From assembly GCA_003586115.2 (NCBI GenBank), contig QVOM02000116.1, positions 38,942,128-39,006,127 of the forward strand: DNA of 64,000 nt. The letters are read 5' to 3'. This document shows, in pieces, positions 37,072 to 48,800 of the stretch (position 1 is its first letter; the number at the start of each line of letters is the position of its first letter). The notes under the pieces were generated by a model. That model saw only the letters and a list, made by a program, of their open reading frames with translations. It was not told where the DNA came from and searched no databases. The position numbers and the translations under genes were made by a program. The DNA comes from Salvator merianae (Eukaryota; Chordata; Lepidosauria; Squamata; Teiidae).

Positions 37072-37697
37072 AGAAGGATGGACTTTGAAAAATACATACA
37101 ATCATGAGAAGAATGTTTCAAACCCACATAGCACGAACTTCGAAAATACTCTTATTACATGACTTTTCAGGTTTGAATATTGGAATAGAGGGACAGAAAC
37201 GATTACATTTGTTAGTGGTGGTAACCCAACAGTGTCAGTTGTAATTGGGCATAACTGGAAATATGCTTTGAATCTGACTAAAACAGAATGGCATAAAGCA
37301 GGATGGAGACTCATGATGAATGAGTATCTTTCAGTGAAATATTCAAGATTAGAGGGAGTCGATAATATTCAACAATTTAGATTAATTTGGAACCTATGTA
37401 TAGATGAATTGAATAGAAGGTCTTTCATAGATTCCGCTGAAAAGCCATTTTTAAACAGATGCTTAACATATGAATGGTATGTAAGGCCTATAAGATTTTG
37501 TAATTTATAAATGAGAAAGGCATATGGGGGTCCAAGTGGAAGGGAACACTTAGAATAGGGTGTCGTTTTGTTTTTGTTTGTTCTTGTTTGTTTGTACTGT
37601 GTGTTGTTTTGTATATTAGTATGTAGTTTATTATTAGTATACACACTAATAGAAAATAATAAAATACATTAAAAAAAGAAAAGAAGGATGGACTTTG
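37072..37697 (+). mobile_element. 5'-truncated L1 LINE with 16-bp TSD
   Basis: The element occupies 37088-37681 and is flanked by perfect 16-bp direct repeats agaaggatggactttg (37072-37087, 37682-37697). A 92-codon stretch (37232-37510) includes TEWHKAGWRLMMNEYLSVKY and FRLIWNLCIDELNRR, consistent with the far C-terminus of L1 ORF2. A GTTT-rich 3' UTR follows, ending in an A-rich tail (aaaataataaaatacattaaaaaaagaaa). Long target duplication, A-rich tail and 5' truncation are the signature of target-primed reverse transcription. The perfect duplication argues for a recent event. Confidence 0.85.
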
Positions 37698-37949
37698 GAG
37701 AATTCTAGTAACAGATGGAACTTGCTTCCTTAGAAAGCCAGAAAAGGGAACAGCGAGTTGACAGGCTTGGTCAATCACATATTTATAATATTATTTTATT
37801 TTGGATCCAAGTCATGTGTCAAAAATAGTATCCCTGTCCCCCAATTGCTTTCTTTCCCATATTCAAAATCTAACTGTAACTGGTGAAGGATAGCTGCTAG
37901 AGGCCCAAGCTAGATCCTAGGAATTCCTGAACTCTTATCCCCACACTGT
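37698..37949. other. Unassigned interval
   Basis: No feature recognised. Confidence 0.4.
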
Positions 37950-38120
37950 TATGAAAGCTTACTGAGTGACCTTGGGTTTGTCACAACCTCTCAACCTAAC
38001 CTACCTCACAGGGTTGTTATGGGGATGGAACAGAGAGAGGAAGAATATTGTATACCACATTCTTTGGAGGGCACTCTGGAGGAAAGGTGGGATATAAATG
38101 TGCTGAATGAATGAATAAAG
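37950..38120 (+). mobile_element. MIR/CORE-like SINE 3' part
   Basis: gtgaccttgggtttgtcaca, cctaacctacctcacagggt, tgttatggggatgga and aggtgggatataaatgtgct-gaatgaatgaataaa follow the pattern of a widespread reptile SINE with an L2-like 3' tail. The tRNA-derived head is missing or unrecognisable. Confidence 0.7.
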
Positions 38121-40264
38121 CATAGCACTGATCTAGGGAAAGATTTAAAAGCCACCATGTCAAAACAGGGCTTCACATTTTCAAGCCTCCCGCCATGCTC
38201 TAAAGTTCCTCCTCCTGTGGTATATTCTGACAGTGGAGTGTGCTTGAAGCCTCTAGCACATGCTCTGTAAACAAAGCCTATCTGTATTCAAAGGACTAGT
38301 CAAGTAGATAAACGTTTTATCAGACTTGAATAGAAGCCAAATCTTTTATTTTACCAGAACAAATGATCTATTTTTGCATATTTGCAAGGCAATTCTAATG
38401 GATACATTTTTTAATTATTCTTTTTAGAATACAGTTTTCAAATAATTGTGTCAGTTTCACAATTTTTCCACTGCTGGTCATTAACAGAGTACCTGTGTGT
38501 TCACTCAGTGCTATTTAGATTAGAAAACTCTTTGTAAATGGCACTTATCCATTCCAAAATATTTTGTTAGAACCTCAGGGCAATTACTACTTTGTCTCTG
38601 TTATCAGCACTTGCATTTGTCTTATCAGCATTTTCATGCTCCCAGATGATAAGCTACCTTCTTGAAGATTTTCATAAGCCCTGTGCTGAAGTTTAACCAA
38701 ACACTGCAGATACAGCATTAATCCAAATGGGTCTGCTACCTTACTGGTCAAATTGTGCACGATGCTCTAGAAGTAACTCACCACAAGTTTTCATAAAGAC
38801 ATTATAATACCGGTAATTTTATTTTCAGCATTTTCAATGTTTATTTCCACAGAGTTTGCTTTTCCTTCTCAGCGGCCACCTACCAAGTTGATTTTTCACT
38901 GAGCAATCGAAAACAAGAGTTTTTTCCTGGGTGTCTCAATGATCCTTCAGATCCCTTTACAGGGTTTGCATGCACGCAACTAAATATACGCGTAGATACA
39001 CACGCGTGCATGAATGACCACTGGGCTTCTCATTCATTCATATTTGTTCTTTACATTGTCATTGCATAAGGTTGATTGTCCCAGGATGAATCTCTTTACG
39101 AACCGTTTTTGTTATTTTATTATTGTTCATAGTTGAGTATGAAGGACCATTCCAAAGAATCTCACATCCAGGCTGGCCGCTGCAAGACTGTAAGCAGGGC
39201 AAGCTGTGTGTTTGTGCCTTTTTATGCAGTTGGCTGGTCACTGTGAGAACAGATCCAGTAAGGAATTTCTTACGTTTTTACAACTTCTTTGTTTTTACGA
39301 TGCAGTTTTGCATTAATAATCCCCATTTTTTCCCAAGAAGTACTGACTGACCCAAACTCTATGAGCTTCCATACCTAGTCCTACACTGTAGCCACTATGT
39401 CTAGGAAACTGACTACCACCCAACTTACTATATCACTCCATTGTCAAGAACTCACCTTTTGCTTCCTATTTAATGGATCCATCTTCTTATCCACAACTAT
39501 CAAGCTTTTAGTGAGCAGACCTACCATAATACTCCCATGCAAGCCTGTTCTATCAATAAACTTTCTGCATGAAGTAGTAAGGACTGAAAAGGGCCTATAA
39601 AGAATCATGGAGGATGCTCAACAGAGCACAGAGCAAGTACACTAAACATTCACTTCGCTTACCTAAAATTAAGCTCCTTTTTTGAATTAATAAACAGGGT
39701 TTTGTTAAATACTTGATCATCTTAAGTACAAACCTTTAAAAACTTTAAGAGATCTAAAAACGACAGTATGAGACAAGATTTATTTTTGCAGATCCTATGC
39801 TGATTCATAGCAAGACTTGTTCTTCTATGTTTGACAACTTTATCTTTAATGACATTTTCCCACCAGTTTACTTAGAATAGATTTTAAACTAATTGCCCTG
39901 TAATTAACACCATACCACACCCTTTTTGAAAACTCATCCGTAGTTAGTTGATATCTAGCCCTCAAATAAAATCTTCAAAACTAGTTATGTGCTTTGGCTA
40001 GAAGACAGTAACAAACCTTCATGTGGTTGTATCCACTGTCATCTTATGGATGTTTTTAATTTGTTATTAAAGCCTGAATTTCATATCTAGTCCTTTCTAT
40101 CCTCTGTGCTTCAGTCCTATTTCTTAAATGAGTCAGTTATCTATTGTATATCTTCTATAATGAGGATGAATGTAAAGAATTCACTCAGTTTTCTTACAAA
40201 TTCTTTAAACTCCTTTAGATCACCTTTAATTGCCTTCCCACTTATGGGTACAATTATAAACACT
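38121..40264. other. Repeat-poor interval, possible regulatory DNA
   Basis: No exon or mobile element recognised between the SINEs at 38.0 and 40.3 kb. A GATA-motif cluster is listed separately. The rest is AT-rich, with an alternating acgcg/cgcgt motif near 38988-39008. Confidence 0.35.
38300..38660. promoter_or_regulatory. Candidate enhancer: GATA-motif cluster
   Basis: Five WGATAR-type sites, counting both strands: AGATAA (38306), TTATCAG (about 38318), TTATCAG (38601), CTTATCAG (38620) and TGATAAG (38647). The segment is repeat-free and about 9 kb upstream of ZEB1. Function is inference; AT-rich DNA yields some GATA words by chance. Confidence 0.3.
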
Positions 40265-40476
40265 AAGAGCATATTTGGGAGCAGCTGTAGCTCAGTGGTA
40301 GAGCAAACTGCCTGGAAAGCAGAGGTTTGCCTATTCGATCCTCAGCCAGAAGTAGGCAATGGCAAACCATTTCTGTATCTCTGCCAAGAAAACTGCATAT
40401 GTTTTCTCAATAGTGCCTTTACAGTCAACCAGGAATCAGCCACAACTTGGTGGTACCCAACAACAAGAGCATATTT
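40265..40476 (+). mobile_element. tRNA-derived SINE with 12-bp TSD
   Basis: The element spans 40277-40464 (188 bp), with exact 12-bp flanking repeats aagagcatattt (40265-40276, 40465-40476). The head is tRNA-like: box A tagctcagtggtagagc and box B ggtttgcctattcgatcc. It is followed by aggcaatggcaaaccatttc, tatctctgccaagaaaactg, gtcaaccaggaatcagccac and aacttggtggtacccaacaac. A sister copy is at 33.1 kb. It is not a functional tRNA gene: no cloverleaf 3' half and no terminator. It is mobilised by a LINE machinery, probably L1 or RTE-like judging by the long duplication. Confidence 0.9.
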
Positions 40477-40514
40477 ATACATGGGTGGTTTAGATCTGGG
40501 TTGAGTTGTAGAAG

Positions 40515-40728
40515 GGCTTAGTTACATCTAAGCGTTAATCCAACTTCAGAATGAAAAAACACATCAGTAAAGCACTTAATTGTTGTCTTTCCACATTATC
40601 TAATCCAACCCACAGATGGATTTTCTGAATTAGATAACGTGGAAGGAAGACTACTTGTGACTTTGCTGATGTCTTATCTCACTCTGAAGATGGATCGAAG
40701 TTCAATTTTAACTTATGTGTAGTTGGAC
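40515..40728. mobile_element. Foldback MITE, copy A
   Basis: The left half (tacatctaag...ccaacttcagaatgaaaaaacacatcagtaaag...ccacattatctaat) is an imperfect reverse complement of the right half (attagataacgtgg...ctttgctgatgtcttatctcactctgaagatgg...cttatgtgta). The arms are about 95 bp with a loop near 40612-40630. A second member with the same ends and core lies at 57621-57822, proving it is a family. No target duplication was clear. Confidence 0.8.
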
Positions 40729-41344
40729 AAAGATGAATACTTACTTTTTCATCAGTCCTTGTGGAAAACCCATCTTAAATGTAGCTAATGTGTTGTTCAT
40801 ACCACTGCCGATGTCACCTGCTTAAAAATCTTTGTTTTTCTAGTTAGCAGGCTCCAGTCGTGTGATTTGGCCATGAATTTATTAAAGTAGATTTGTGCAA
40901 CACCAGACAAACTTGAAATAATTTGAACTAACAACTTTGCATTTGCAAAAGTTCAAATATCTAGTCTTAACAGAGAAAAAATAAAAATAAAATCCCACAG
41001 TGCGACAGGGTAGGGAATAATCCCTTTATTTGAAAAACAAATCAACAAAGCAAGGGTGGTTTGAACAGGAGGGAGGTTGAACTCTCGGAAAGTGAAAAAG
41101 AATGTGAAAAACAGCAAATATGTAAACAAACTGGAACAGCAGAAATGTACTGAAAAATGACTTTGGTAGACCCCCAATTACATGAGTATCCAAACATCCA
41201 GAACACATAGTTATGATGTGGATTGTAAGCCAATGCTGTGCCTTTGAGAAAACATTTTTGGCAATATGAACGATCTGAGGGATGTATTTTCCTGCTAAGA
41301 AGAAGTAGAGATGTGATTTTTAACAAGAGAACATGAGGTCATGA
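40729..41344. other. Unassigned interval
   Basis: No exon or repeat family recognised. Confidence 0.4.
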
Positions 41345-41562
41345 CTCCTTGGACAGTATATATATACTCCAGGGTGGAGAGACAGGCAGAATGTCTCTGA
41401 AGGCCATTTCCAGGGAGTCGAGAGGAGGAGAAGTTTTTGCCTTTATATTCTGCTTAAGAATGCCCAGAAGCAAGCAGTGGGGCACTGTGTGAAACAGGAT
41501 GCTTAACTAGATGGGCCATGTCCTGATCCAGCATGACTCCTGTTATGTTCTTATGTAAGTTG
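41345..41562 (+). mobile_element. CR1/L3-type LINE 3' UTR
   Basis: ctccagggtggagagacagg, gccatttccagggagtcgag, ttctgcttaagaatgcccag and cactgtgtgaaacaggatgc match the 3' UTR of the element at 18.94-19.15 kb nearly word for word. It ends in gttcttatg. Only the 3' UTR is present. Confidence 0.85.
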
Positions 41563-44500
41563 TAAGAACCATAAGCAGCTACAAGTTCCTAATGTTAAGG
41601 CACCATCCACCTACTATACTATTTAAAAAAAAATAAGAAAATTCTTGCCACTAATCTAGAGAGGGGGTGTAGCAATTAGACAAGTGAAGCTATATTACAG
41701 ATCTGAAGGAGGAATGATTCGTTAATACCCAAGTTTTCTAAGTGAAAGGACTTCACCACTACCCATTTAGAAAGTTAATCAATACTTTCCTTATGTAGTC
41801 CAAATCAATGCATGTTTATGGAGAAATATGTCTTACTGACATAGATAGGGCTTATTTCTACAAGCATCTGTGTACAATTACAGCTATCTCTATTTAAGAG
41901 CAATGTAGCATTTCTGAAGTAAATCAAGTTCCATTTAGTTGGCATCAAGTTTCTGATTACCATGACAAGAACACCCATTTATTTTTATTTATTTCAAACA
42001 TTTCTATGTTGCTTCCTAGAACACAGCTCACAGCAGTTTACAAAATTAGTATTAAAGAAATTAAATCATAGCACTAAGAATAATATAGTATTAAAAACAA
42101 TCCTAAAATAGCAGTGAGATGAAGAAAAAAAGCAAAGAATCCATAGAGTTTGAATCAAGTATTCAGAGACCCACTGCTTAACTATATAGGTAGGCAAATT
42201 CTTCTATAGAATTCAACACAGAATAAATATGGTGAATTTTTCAACATGGGATTCTTTTTGTATCATCAAAGAGATATTTTTACACCTTTAAGGTTTTTTA
42301 TTGCTAATTTTCACATCATGATTTTGGTTACTGTGACCCGCTCTAAAGTTCATCAGCACAGAAGGAGCTCTATATGTAAATAAATATCTTGTAGAGCAGG
42401 GTTTCCCAGACATTAGAGGGTCACAACTTATTAATCAATGACATAAAGATTTGGTTACCCACCTACCCCTGCCTCCTTGCTTTGGAGAATAATTTTTGTA
42501 TAAATCTTAAAATGACAGAAATTCAGCTTGGTAATGTTGCCCATCTAAATTTCTTTGTAGCACACAAGTGAGTTGCAACTCATACTTTAGGAAAGTAGAG
42601 CTGTGTGAAACAACCATGACTCTCCTTAGGTGGGAACCAGTATATAAGTGCACTAGTATGCCTTTATCGGACTCTTAAGGAACCAGATGCAGCCCTGACC
42701 ATGCAGCCCTCTTGTATGTCTGGGGAAGAGGCATGCACCCCACTGCATATTTTCAAACTTGTAGGGACTTCCCCAGCCTACGTCACATCACTAAAAGCTT
42801 CATTTTAGGATTTTTTGCTCTTTGAGAAACCCATGCAGGTTTGAAAATGTTCGCTGCCATATTATAACATCACATGGTGTAGTGAGTGGCTCCATATCCT
42901 TAGGCCTAGAGAATGCTGGGGCCTAAAGTTACAGAACATGTTGTCCAGATACAAGCTTAGGCACTTGTTCAGCCAATAAGTGTATGCCATTTTTTTCTCT
43001 ATACTGCTGAATTTTTATACTATACTGCTATAGCATAAACCGGGGACGAATGTGAGAAAGACAGCAGAGGTAAAACGTTTTGGGTTTTTTCTTCCCTTAG
43101 TCCTACAATTTTGAAAGAAAAAGGACTCCTTCTCCCACATACTATGATGTACAACACAATTTACAGCTGTGACTCCACTTGTGTAACATGGTTTTGTACA
43201 GTTTTTCTCTAATGCACTTGGTAAAATGCAACCTCTCTTACTTAAAAACTCATAATAATATGAGTTGGCTTCTGCAGCCCACAGACTTGCATTAGTAGAT
43301 TGGCTTTCCCCTATGTGGTGCCACTGATTTATATGGGTAGATTGGGGGGCCAACTACACCCGCTCTTTGAAGCAGTCCTTTTTTTTTTTTTTTTTTAGCA
43401 ACATGCCACAGACCCAGCATGCTTGTATGGTATATGATATAGATAACATGCCAGTACTAAAAGTTAGGGCTGCTTCAAATAGTCAATGAAGTCAGGCCTT
43501 GGGCCTCCCCACGGAGGCATGATTGACTTACGCTGATTGACTGTGCTTCTGCAATTCCCCAACTCTTGAAATCTCATTGTCAACTTACTTACATGACACA
43601 GTTTTGCACTACCTGGTGCTTTGTAGGACCCTACTCTCAGTGACCGATTGACTGCTTGGTTACAGTTATATCCAACCCTATAGCCTGAGGTCTCAGGAGA
43701 GGTTACAACAATCCAAACCCATAAAAACAAATTAAATCAGATAAAAACAGTGCATAAGAAAAAGAGAAAATGTATTTTAACACAGCATAGCCGCTTCAGA
43801 TTTTAAAATTTCAATTACTGCATCAGTTTTGTTTGTGAATGCTGTCCTGGAAGCTTTACTGCAGAATCTTACATAGCTATAATAATTACTTAGATAAGAT
43901 CCTGTGGTTCTTGACAGTGTATCCAAAGGACACAGGTTCCTTTAATGCTCATCCTCTGAACCTGGAAAGATCCACCTTCAAAAGCATTTGAGCTCATATG
44001 TCTTTTTCATCAGGCCATAGAAAGGTCTACAACTGATATTCCTTTGCTATTATAATTATAGGTCTGGAATGAGCAAAAAAGGAGCATTTCAGGAACACCT
44101 CTGAATTCACACTGGAATTAATGGGAAGAAAAACTTCTTCAAAAGAATATGTCCCTTGCACCTTCCAACAGGGCTTGGAAAAAGCTGTTATTTGGCTTTC
44201 AACCAAGGCATTATGGTTCTGCTCCAATACATTTTCACTTAGATGTTAGCACCATTAACATATAATTGGGCAAACTTCACAGATCATCTAAAAAATGTTC
44301 ACAATATTTGCTAAATCATAGAAGAATCAATCGACTAACCCAAATCTCAGTCTGTGAATACTATTTATATATATATATATATATGTTTATATATATGTTT
44401 CCCTTTATATATTTACCCGCATGAAATAGTTCTAACTGTACTAAACTTCACTTTAGGCTGGCTGTTTAGAAGCCTCAACAAATTCCAGAAACAGTTATGG

Positions 44501-46870
44501 CATCTTTCCTTTTTTTTTTTAATTTATTTTAAGCTCAAACAGCTCTCATCCATAACTTTCACTTGTTTGTAAGGGTGAATAAATGTGACTTTCCTTTAAA
44601 ACTACTAGCAAATAATAATGCATCAGAAAATAAAGAATACAAAAAAATAGATTAAAAAAACTGAGAAAAGGAGGAACAATATTCACAAAAATGGAAAAAA
44701 ATGTAGCCTCTATGTGAAACTGTAAAATTTGCAAAACCTTCCATCCTTGGAACATTCTAGGCTCAAGATGGAACACTGTGAAGTTTCCAAGATCAGAATA
44801 GAGCAGCCCTTAAAAACCAGTGTGTTCCAAAATCAGAACATTTGTATTTGTAAATCATCCTCAGACTGTCAGGTATAGGGTGGAATAAAATAAATAAATA
44901 AATAAAATACTGATTCTTATTACAAAGATCTCAAAGTGGTTTACAGAAGAGATTAAAAACAAGAGTAAAATGACAAACAAAAATCCCCCAGCAATAAAAC
45001 ACATTAAGAACTGCGTGGGTCAGGGAAAGCAACAAATATTCACACAGGAGACATGTAGGTGAAGAGATAGGCACCTCATTAACAGCTAAAGGAGAAGTTT
45101 GTAATGAAATAATGAACAAACCAGACTCATTCAAAATGTCCTGTTCCACTGCTCCAGCCAGCATTTTGCTGCCACTTTCCAGTATTTTACTGTTGTTATA
45201 GCTATTATAATTATTGCTACTATCATTATTAAACTACTTTCGTCTTTCTCTCTGCTCCCCTCTCAGGTTCTCTCTCCTTTTCTGTCAGTCCTCTGGAGCT
45301 CCTCTTTCGATTCCGACCCCTTTAAAGTAGTTCTCTTAACTTTCCTACCATTTTTTAATGGATTGGGTAGTGCACCCATCACACCCTACCATCCAACCCA
45401 AGTTGGATGGTTCCTAGGACCACCCACTAAGGAACAGGGGACTCAGAACATGTGCCCTATTGTTCCCCATGGATGGGACACCTGGAACTTCCTAATATTC
45501 CACCAGAAAAGTTGCTGAATCCAACAAAACGCTAGGACTGTTCTATAAAATCAGCAGTATTTACAAAGGCAATATCTAAAAACTCTCCTTTTGCTAACTT
45601 TAATTTTCACAAAGCTATGTAATGTAATTTCTCAATTCTAAACGTGACAAAATCACTTGTCACATTTAAGAGAATTACATTTCTAATAAGTTCTCAGAAT
45701 GAGACTATTGTCATGATATTCTCAAAAGAATACTCCAAAAATATTTGAAAATTTAACATTAGATTTCCTCTTTAAACTTACTTACTCAACTTTCATATTT
45801 ACTGTATCAAAATTCTTGGGCCTGGGAATATTCAAAAATATTCTTGAGAACTATTCTCAAAACTTTTACAGCACTAAATACAATAAGAGAAAATGAAAAA
45901 TCATAAATTTTTCAGAGAATATTCTTTTGGAAAATATCATGAGAATATTGCTGATCTAGGAAAATATTTTCATCTCACATAATTACTAATAATTTCTTTG
46001 CATTCAATATGGTCCTTAAACTTATAGAAAATTTCTACAACATTTAAAGTTTTAACTGTTACTTTATTTCATAAAGCTCTAAAAACTCCTTTTCAGGTTT
46101 TGATGACAAAATGTAAAACAAGCCAATTAAAAGAGGGCTTGATATCCTATTTACCATTTGCAACAGAAAAAGACAACAAAGTCACAAATTTGACACCACT
46201 GAACAGATGATTTGCAGGGTTGCAAAAAACTAGAGAAGTTAAAATCAGCTGTTTGGTGGTTCCCTGGATTTCCAAACACAGCTCTCAGAAATAATGAGAT
46301 AACTGTATCACATCTATCACATGCACACTAAATTATACAAGAAATCTCTACACTTCTATTTTAACATTAAAATATTTTGTTCTACCCTTCTTTTTTCTCA
46401 GATAAATTGACAGTGACCAGTACTTTCCTTCACTGAAGTACAGTGCTTTAACTAAGAACTCTTTCAGTGTTAGCATCTTTTTATATGAGGAAGAGGCATT
46501 GTTGATGCTATGGATACACTTGTTATATAGATATAAACAAAAAATGAGATTAACGTGAGTCACAATGAAAATCAAGAGTGATTTCACCCTCAGGGATTCA
46601 TACACATATCTAATATACGTAAACATACTAGCAATACTGTAATCATAATAAATCTCAGTGCAGGGTCACCATTCAGAAGCCTCAGTCCATTTCCCCCAGA
46701 CAGCTGTGTCCTATTTATTTTCCCTTCCTCTTATGTATTTCCCTAAATGCATACATGTATCTAAAAAACACGCACACAGCGTGATACCGCACACACCTCA
46801 ATCATTCAGGAGCCCCAGCGTATTGCTAGAGACAGCTGGGTCCTCCTTCCCTTTTTCTTAAACAGTTCCC

Positions 46871-46871
<1 letters not shown>
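41563..46871. other. No gene; scattered repeat tails
   Basis: Contains an antisense LINE/SINE tail at about 41985-42110 (tttatttatttcaaac-atttctatgttgc...agcagtttacaa), a poly-T run (43378-43396), a decayed repeat near 43625-43745 (gtctcaggagaggttacaa, compare 8505), an AT microsatellite (44366-44385), an AAAT tract (44886-44907) and short T/A runs. 45580-46330 is AT-rich, repeat-poor and close to the promoter. No host exon was recognised. Confidence 0.4.
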
Positions 46872-46905
<34 letters not shown>

Positions 46906-46925
46906 TATATATATATATATATATA
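46872..46925. repeat. GA then TA dinucleotide microsatellite
   Basis: About 28 bases of (GA)n run directly into about 22 bases of (TA)n, roughly 100 bp left of the rise in GC that marks the ZEB1 CpG island. Confidence 0.9.
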
Positions 46926-47379
46926 CATATGAATGTTCGCACACATATCTCCCATGTACATCCACATGCATGCATTCGCACACTTATATAAACACCCAGT
47001 CATATACACACCCACACACCTCGGCCACTGCCCGCTCAACGCCCTGCTTCATCATGCGCCTGAGAGGATGCCTCGCTCCGCCCGCCTGCCTGCCTGCTGC
47101 TGCCCTGCTCCTCCCTTCAGAGACCCGCTTTGAAGGGAATTCCCCCCCCCCCTTATTTTACCGTCCCTCCCCGGCGCTCTCGCAACCGCTCCTCCGCCTA
47201 TCCCACGCGCCATAGAGTACCTGGCTGCGTGCGGCTGGCAGGCCGGGAGAAACTTTTCCCTCCTGCCGGTTCGAACGTGCTGCCGTAAAGCGGCCGTCTC
47301 CCTTGGCAACAAGGTTCCGGCGGCCGAGCACTAGGTGTAGGAAGGTGATGTAAAAAGTAAAGAAAAAAAGAAAAGAAGA

Positions 47380-47462
47380 CACACACGCACACGCACACAT
47401 CTCCACATACTGACACCGTCCCCCCTCCCTCCCCCGTCTCTCCCTCCCTCCTTCCTCAGTCA
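47380..47462. repeat. CA-rich then pyrimidine-rich tract in CpG island
   Basis: acacacacgcacacgcacac is followed by a C/T tract (cccccctccctcccccgtctctccctccctcc). It is complementary in type to the G/A tract at 47512-47567, so the two could pair or form triplex structures. Confidence 0.6.
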
Positions 47463-47511
47463 CACACATACACCAAACCACCCAGTGTCGTAAACCAGGT
47501 CCGGGCGGGGG

Positions 47512-47598
47512 TTGAGGAGGGGGGGAGAGCGGCGAAGGGGAGGGGGGAAGGGAGGGGGGAGGAGGTGACTGGAGCATTTAGACACAAGCGAGAGGATC
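47512..47598 (+). promoter_or_regulatory. ZEB1 5' leader with G-rich homopurine tract
   Basis: About 55 bases immediately upstream of the ATG (47512-47567) are nearly all G and A, with runs of 4 to 7 G. This gives a strong G-quadruplex or triplex potential on the coding strand. The last 30 bases before the ATG (gcatttagacacaagcgag and neighbours) are not G-rich. If transcription starts upstream, the tract is in the 5' UTR; if not, it is core promoter. Confidence 0.55.
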
Positions 47599-47656
47599 AT
47601 GGCGGATGGCCCCAGGTGTAAGCGCAGGAAGCAGGCGAACCCGAGGCGCAATAACG
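47599..47656 (+). CDS. ZEB1: ZEB1 first coding exon (partial gene)
   Basis: The exon encodes MADGPRCKRRKQANPRRNN plus the first base of the next codon. I recognise this as the invariant N-terminus of ZEB1 (TCF8/deltaEF1), a nuclear zinc-finger and homeodomain repressor that binds CACCTG-type E-boxes and drives epithelial-mesenchymal transition. The basic KRRK cluster is at residues 8-11. After codon 19 comes a single g and then gtcagt, a good splice donor in phase 1. This agrees with the known vertebrate arrangement, in which codon 20 (Val) is completed by exon 2. The ATG is preceded by the GC-rich 5' leader. Open frames that continue past 47656 run into the intron and are not coding. No zinc-finger or homeodomain exon is in the window, so the gene must continue to the right, past 64000. 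Identification rests on the 19-residue match, the splice site and the CpG-island context. Confidence 0.95.
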
Positions 47657-47864
47657 GTCAGTCCGCTCCGTCAGGCAGTGGCCCGCGCCACATTGGGGCC
47701 ACTCAGGGGGAACTGGGCCGGGGTTGGGCTGAGCTCCGAAGCCGGGGGCGGACAAGAAAGAGAGAAGCGAGAAGTCGAAAGTAATTTCCCGGGTGTTCCT
47801 CGCCGGGAGAGCCCGGCTCCCTCTGCACCGTTAGATCCGCTACCTGGTGCCCGCCTGCCTGCCT

Positions 47865-48000
47865 CCCTCCCTCCACGCTCGCTCGCTCGCTCTCCCTCCC
47901 CGCCTGGCTGCCTCCTCCTCCGCCTAGCGGTGCCTCCTCACTCAGCCTCCTAAGCTTGCTTGCCGCTTGCCTGCCTGCCTGCCTGCCCGTCCGCCCGCCC
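47865..48000. repeat. GCTC and GCCT short tandem repeats, intron 1 start
   Basis: cgctcgctcgctcgctctcc (near 47877-47896) and gcctgcctgcctgcctgccc (near 47971-47990) lie in the CpG island a few hundred bases after the donor site. Confidence 0.8.
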
Positions 48001-48800
48001 GGGGACCGTTACACGCCGCCCGCAGCGTTCCTTCTCGCGGCGCGGCGGCTCTTCTCCCCGTGGCGCCGACGTCCTGCTCACCCCGCTCCCACCCTGCCTA
48101 CTGCCCCACAGCCTCTCCGGCCTCGTCCAGTCCGCCTCCCCGTCACCTCATCAGGCACCTTCTTGTCCCTTTTCTCTGTGAGGAGGACGGCGGCGGCGGC
48201 GACGGACGGAGGCGCTTCCAGACTCTCCGCTCTTTTCTGAGGGAGGAGGACGCGGAGAAAAGAGGCCTCTCGGCGACCTCCGCAGCCCTAACTTGGAAAC
48301 TTATTACCTGAGCTGAGGCGGATCTTTCGTCGGCCTCCCTCGGCAAGGAAGAAGGGGCGCCCGCCCGTCCTGCTCCCCAAACTTTTTCGGGAGGGGGGCT
48401 CTTGAGAAAGAAAGAGAAATAGAGTATGTGTGAAGGGGGGGCAGACATTCGTTTGTTTTCTTCTCCTTTCAATGTGAGGAAAGTCCCGAGTGCAACGCAG
48501 CAGCGACTTTGCTTCCTTCTCACTTTATTTATATTTTCTCTCTCTCTCCCACCCACTTCACCAAATAGTTTTTGTTTGTTCGTTTGCTTGCTTGTTGGTC
48601 GGGAGGGGCTCTGGATGCTGCCTGGGGGTGCGCGAAGAAGACTGAGTTGTGGGGCAAACTGCGTTGTAACTACTCAACTACCTGCTCGCTGAGGCACACA
48701 CGCAACGAAACGTCGAGGCAGGAGCTTGGAAAGGGGGGCTTGGTGCTTGTGGGATGGCGTGTTTAGGGCCTCGACGGAGTGGGGAGAAGAGGGGGTGGAA

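Larger units (their letters stand above)
47030..48800 (+). promoter_or_regulatory. ZEB1: CpG-island promoter region of ZEB1
   Basis: GC content and CpG density rise sharply at about 47030 and fall again after about 48800, against AT-rich flanks on both sides. The block contains the ZEB1 start codon, GC-box-like runs (for example gggcggggg near 47507 and gggggcgg near 47746), pyrimidine and purine mirror tracts, and GCCT/GCTC short repeats in the start of intron 1. No TATA box at a convincing distance was seen, which fits a dispersed CpG-island promoter. The transcription start itself cannot be fixed from sequence. In mammals an antisense lncRNA starts from the same island; nothing here proves or excludes one. 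Confidence 0.8.

Noticed and set aside
40277..40350. Possible tRNA gene (box A and box B present)
   Set aside because: It is the head of a SINE with flanking target duplications and a non-tRNA body.
47158..47577. Antisense transcript/gene (ZEB1-AS1-like) from the CpG island
   Set aside because: Known in mammals, but no exon structure or donor site could be supported here from sequence alone.
47659..47953. Open frames running from the ZEB1 ATG or nearby into downstream DNA
   Set aside because: A good splice donor ends the coding part at 47656. Further codons are CpG-island intron with no similarity to ZEB1.
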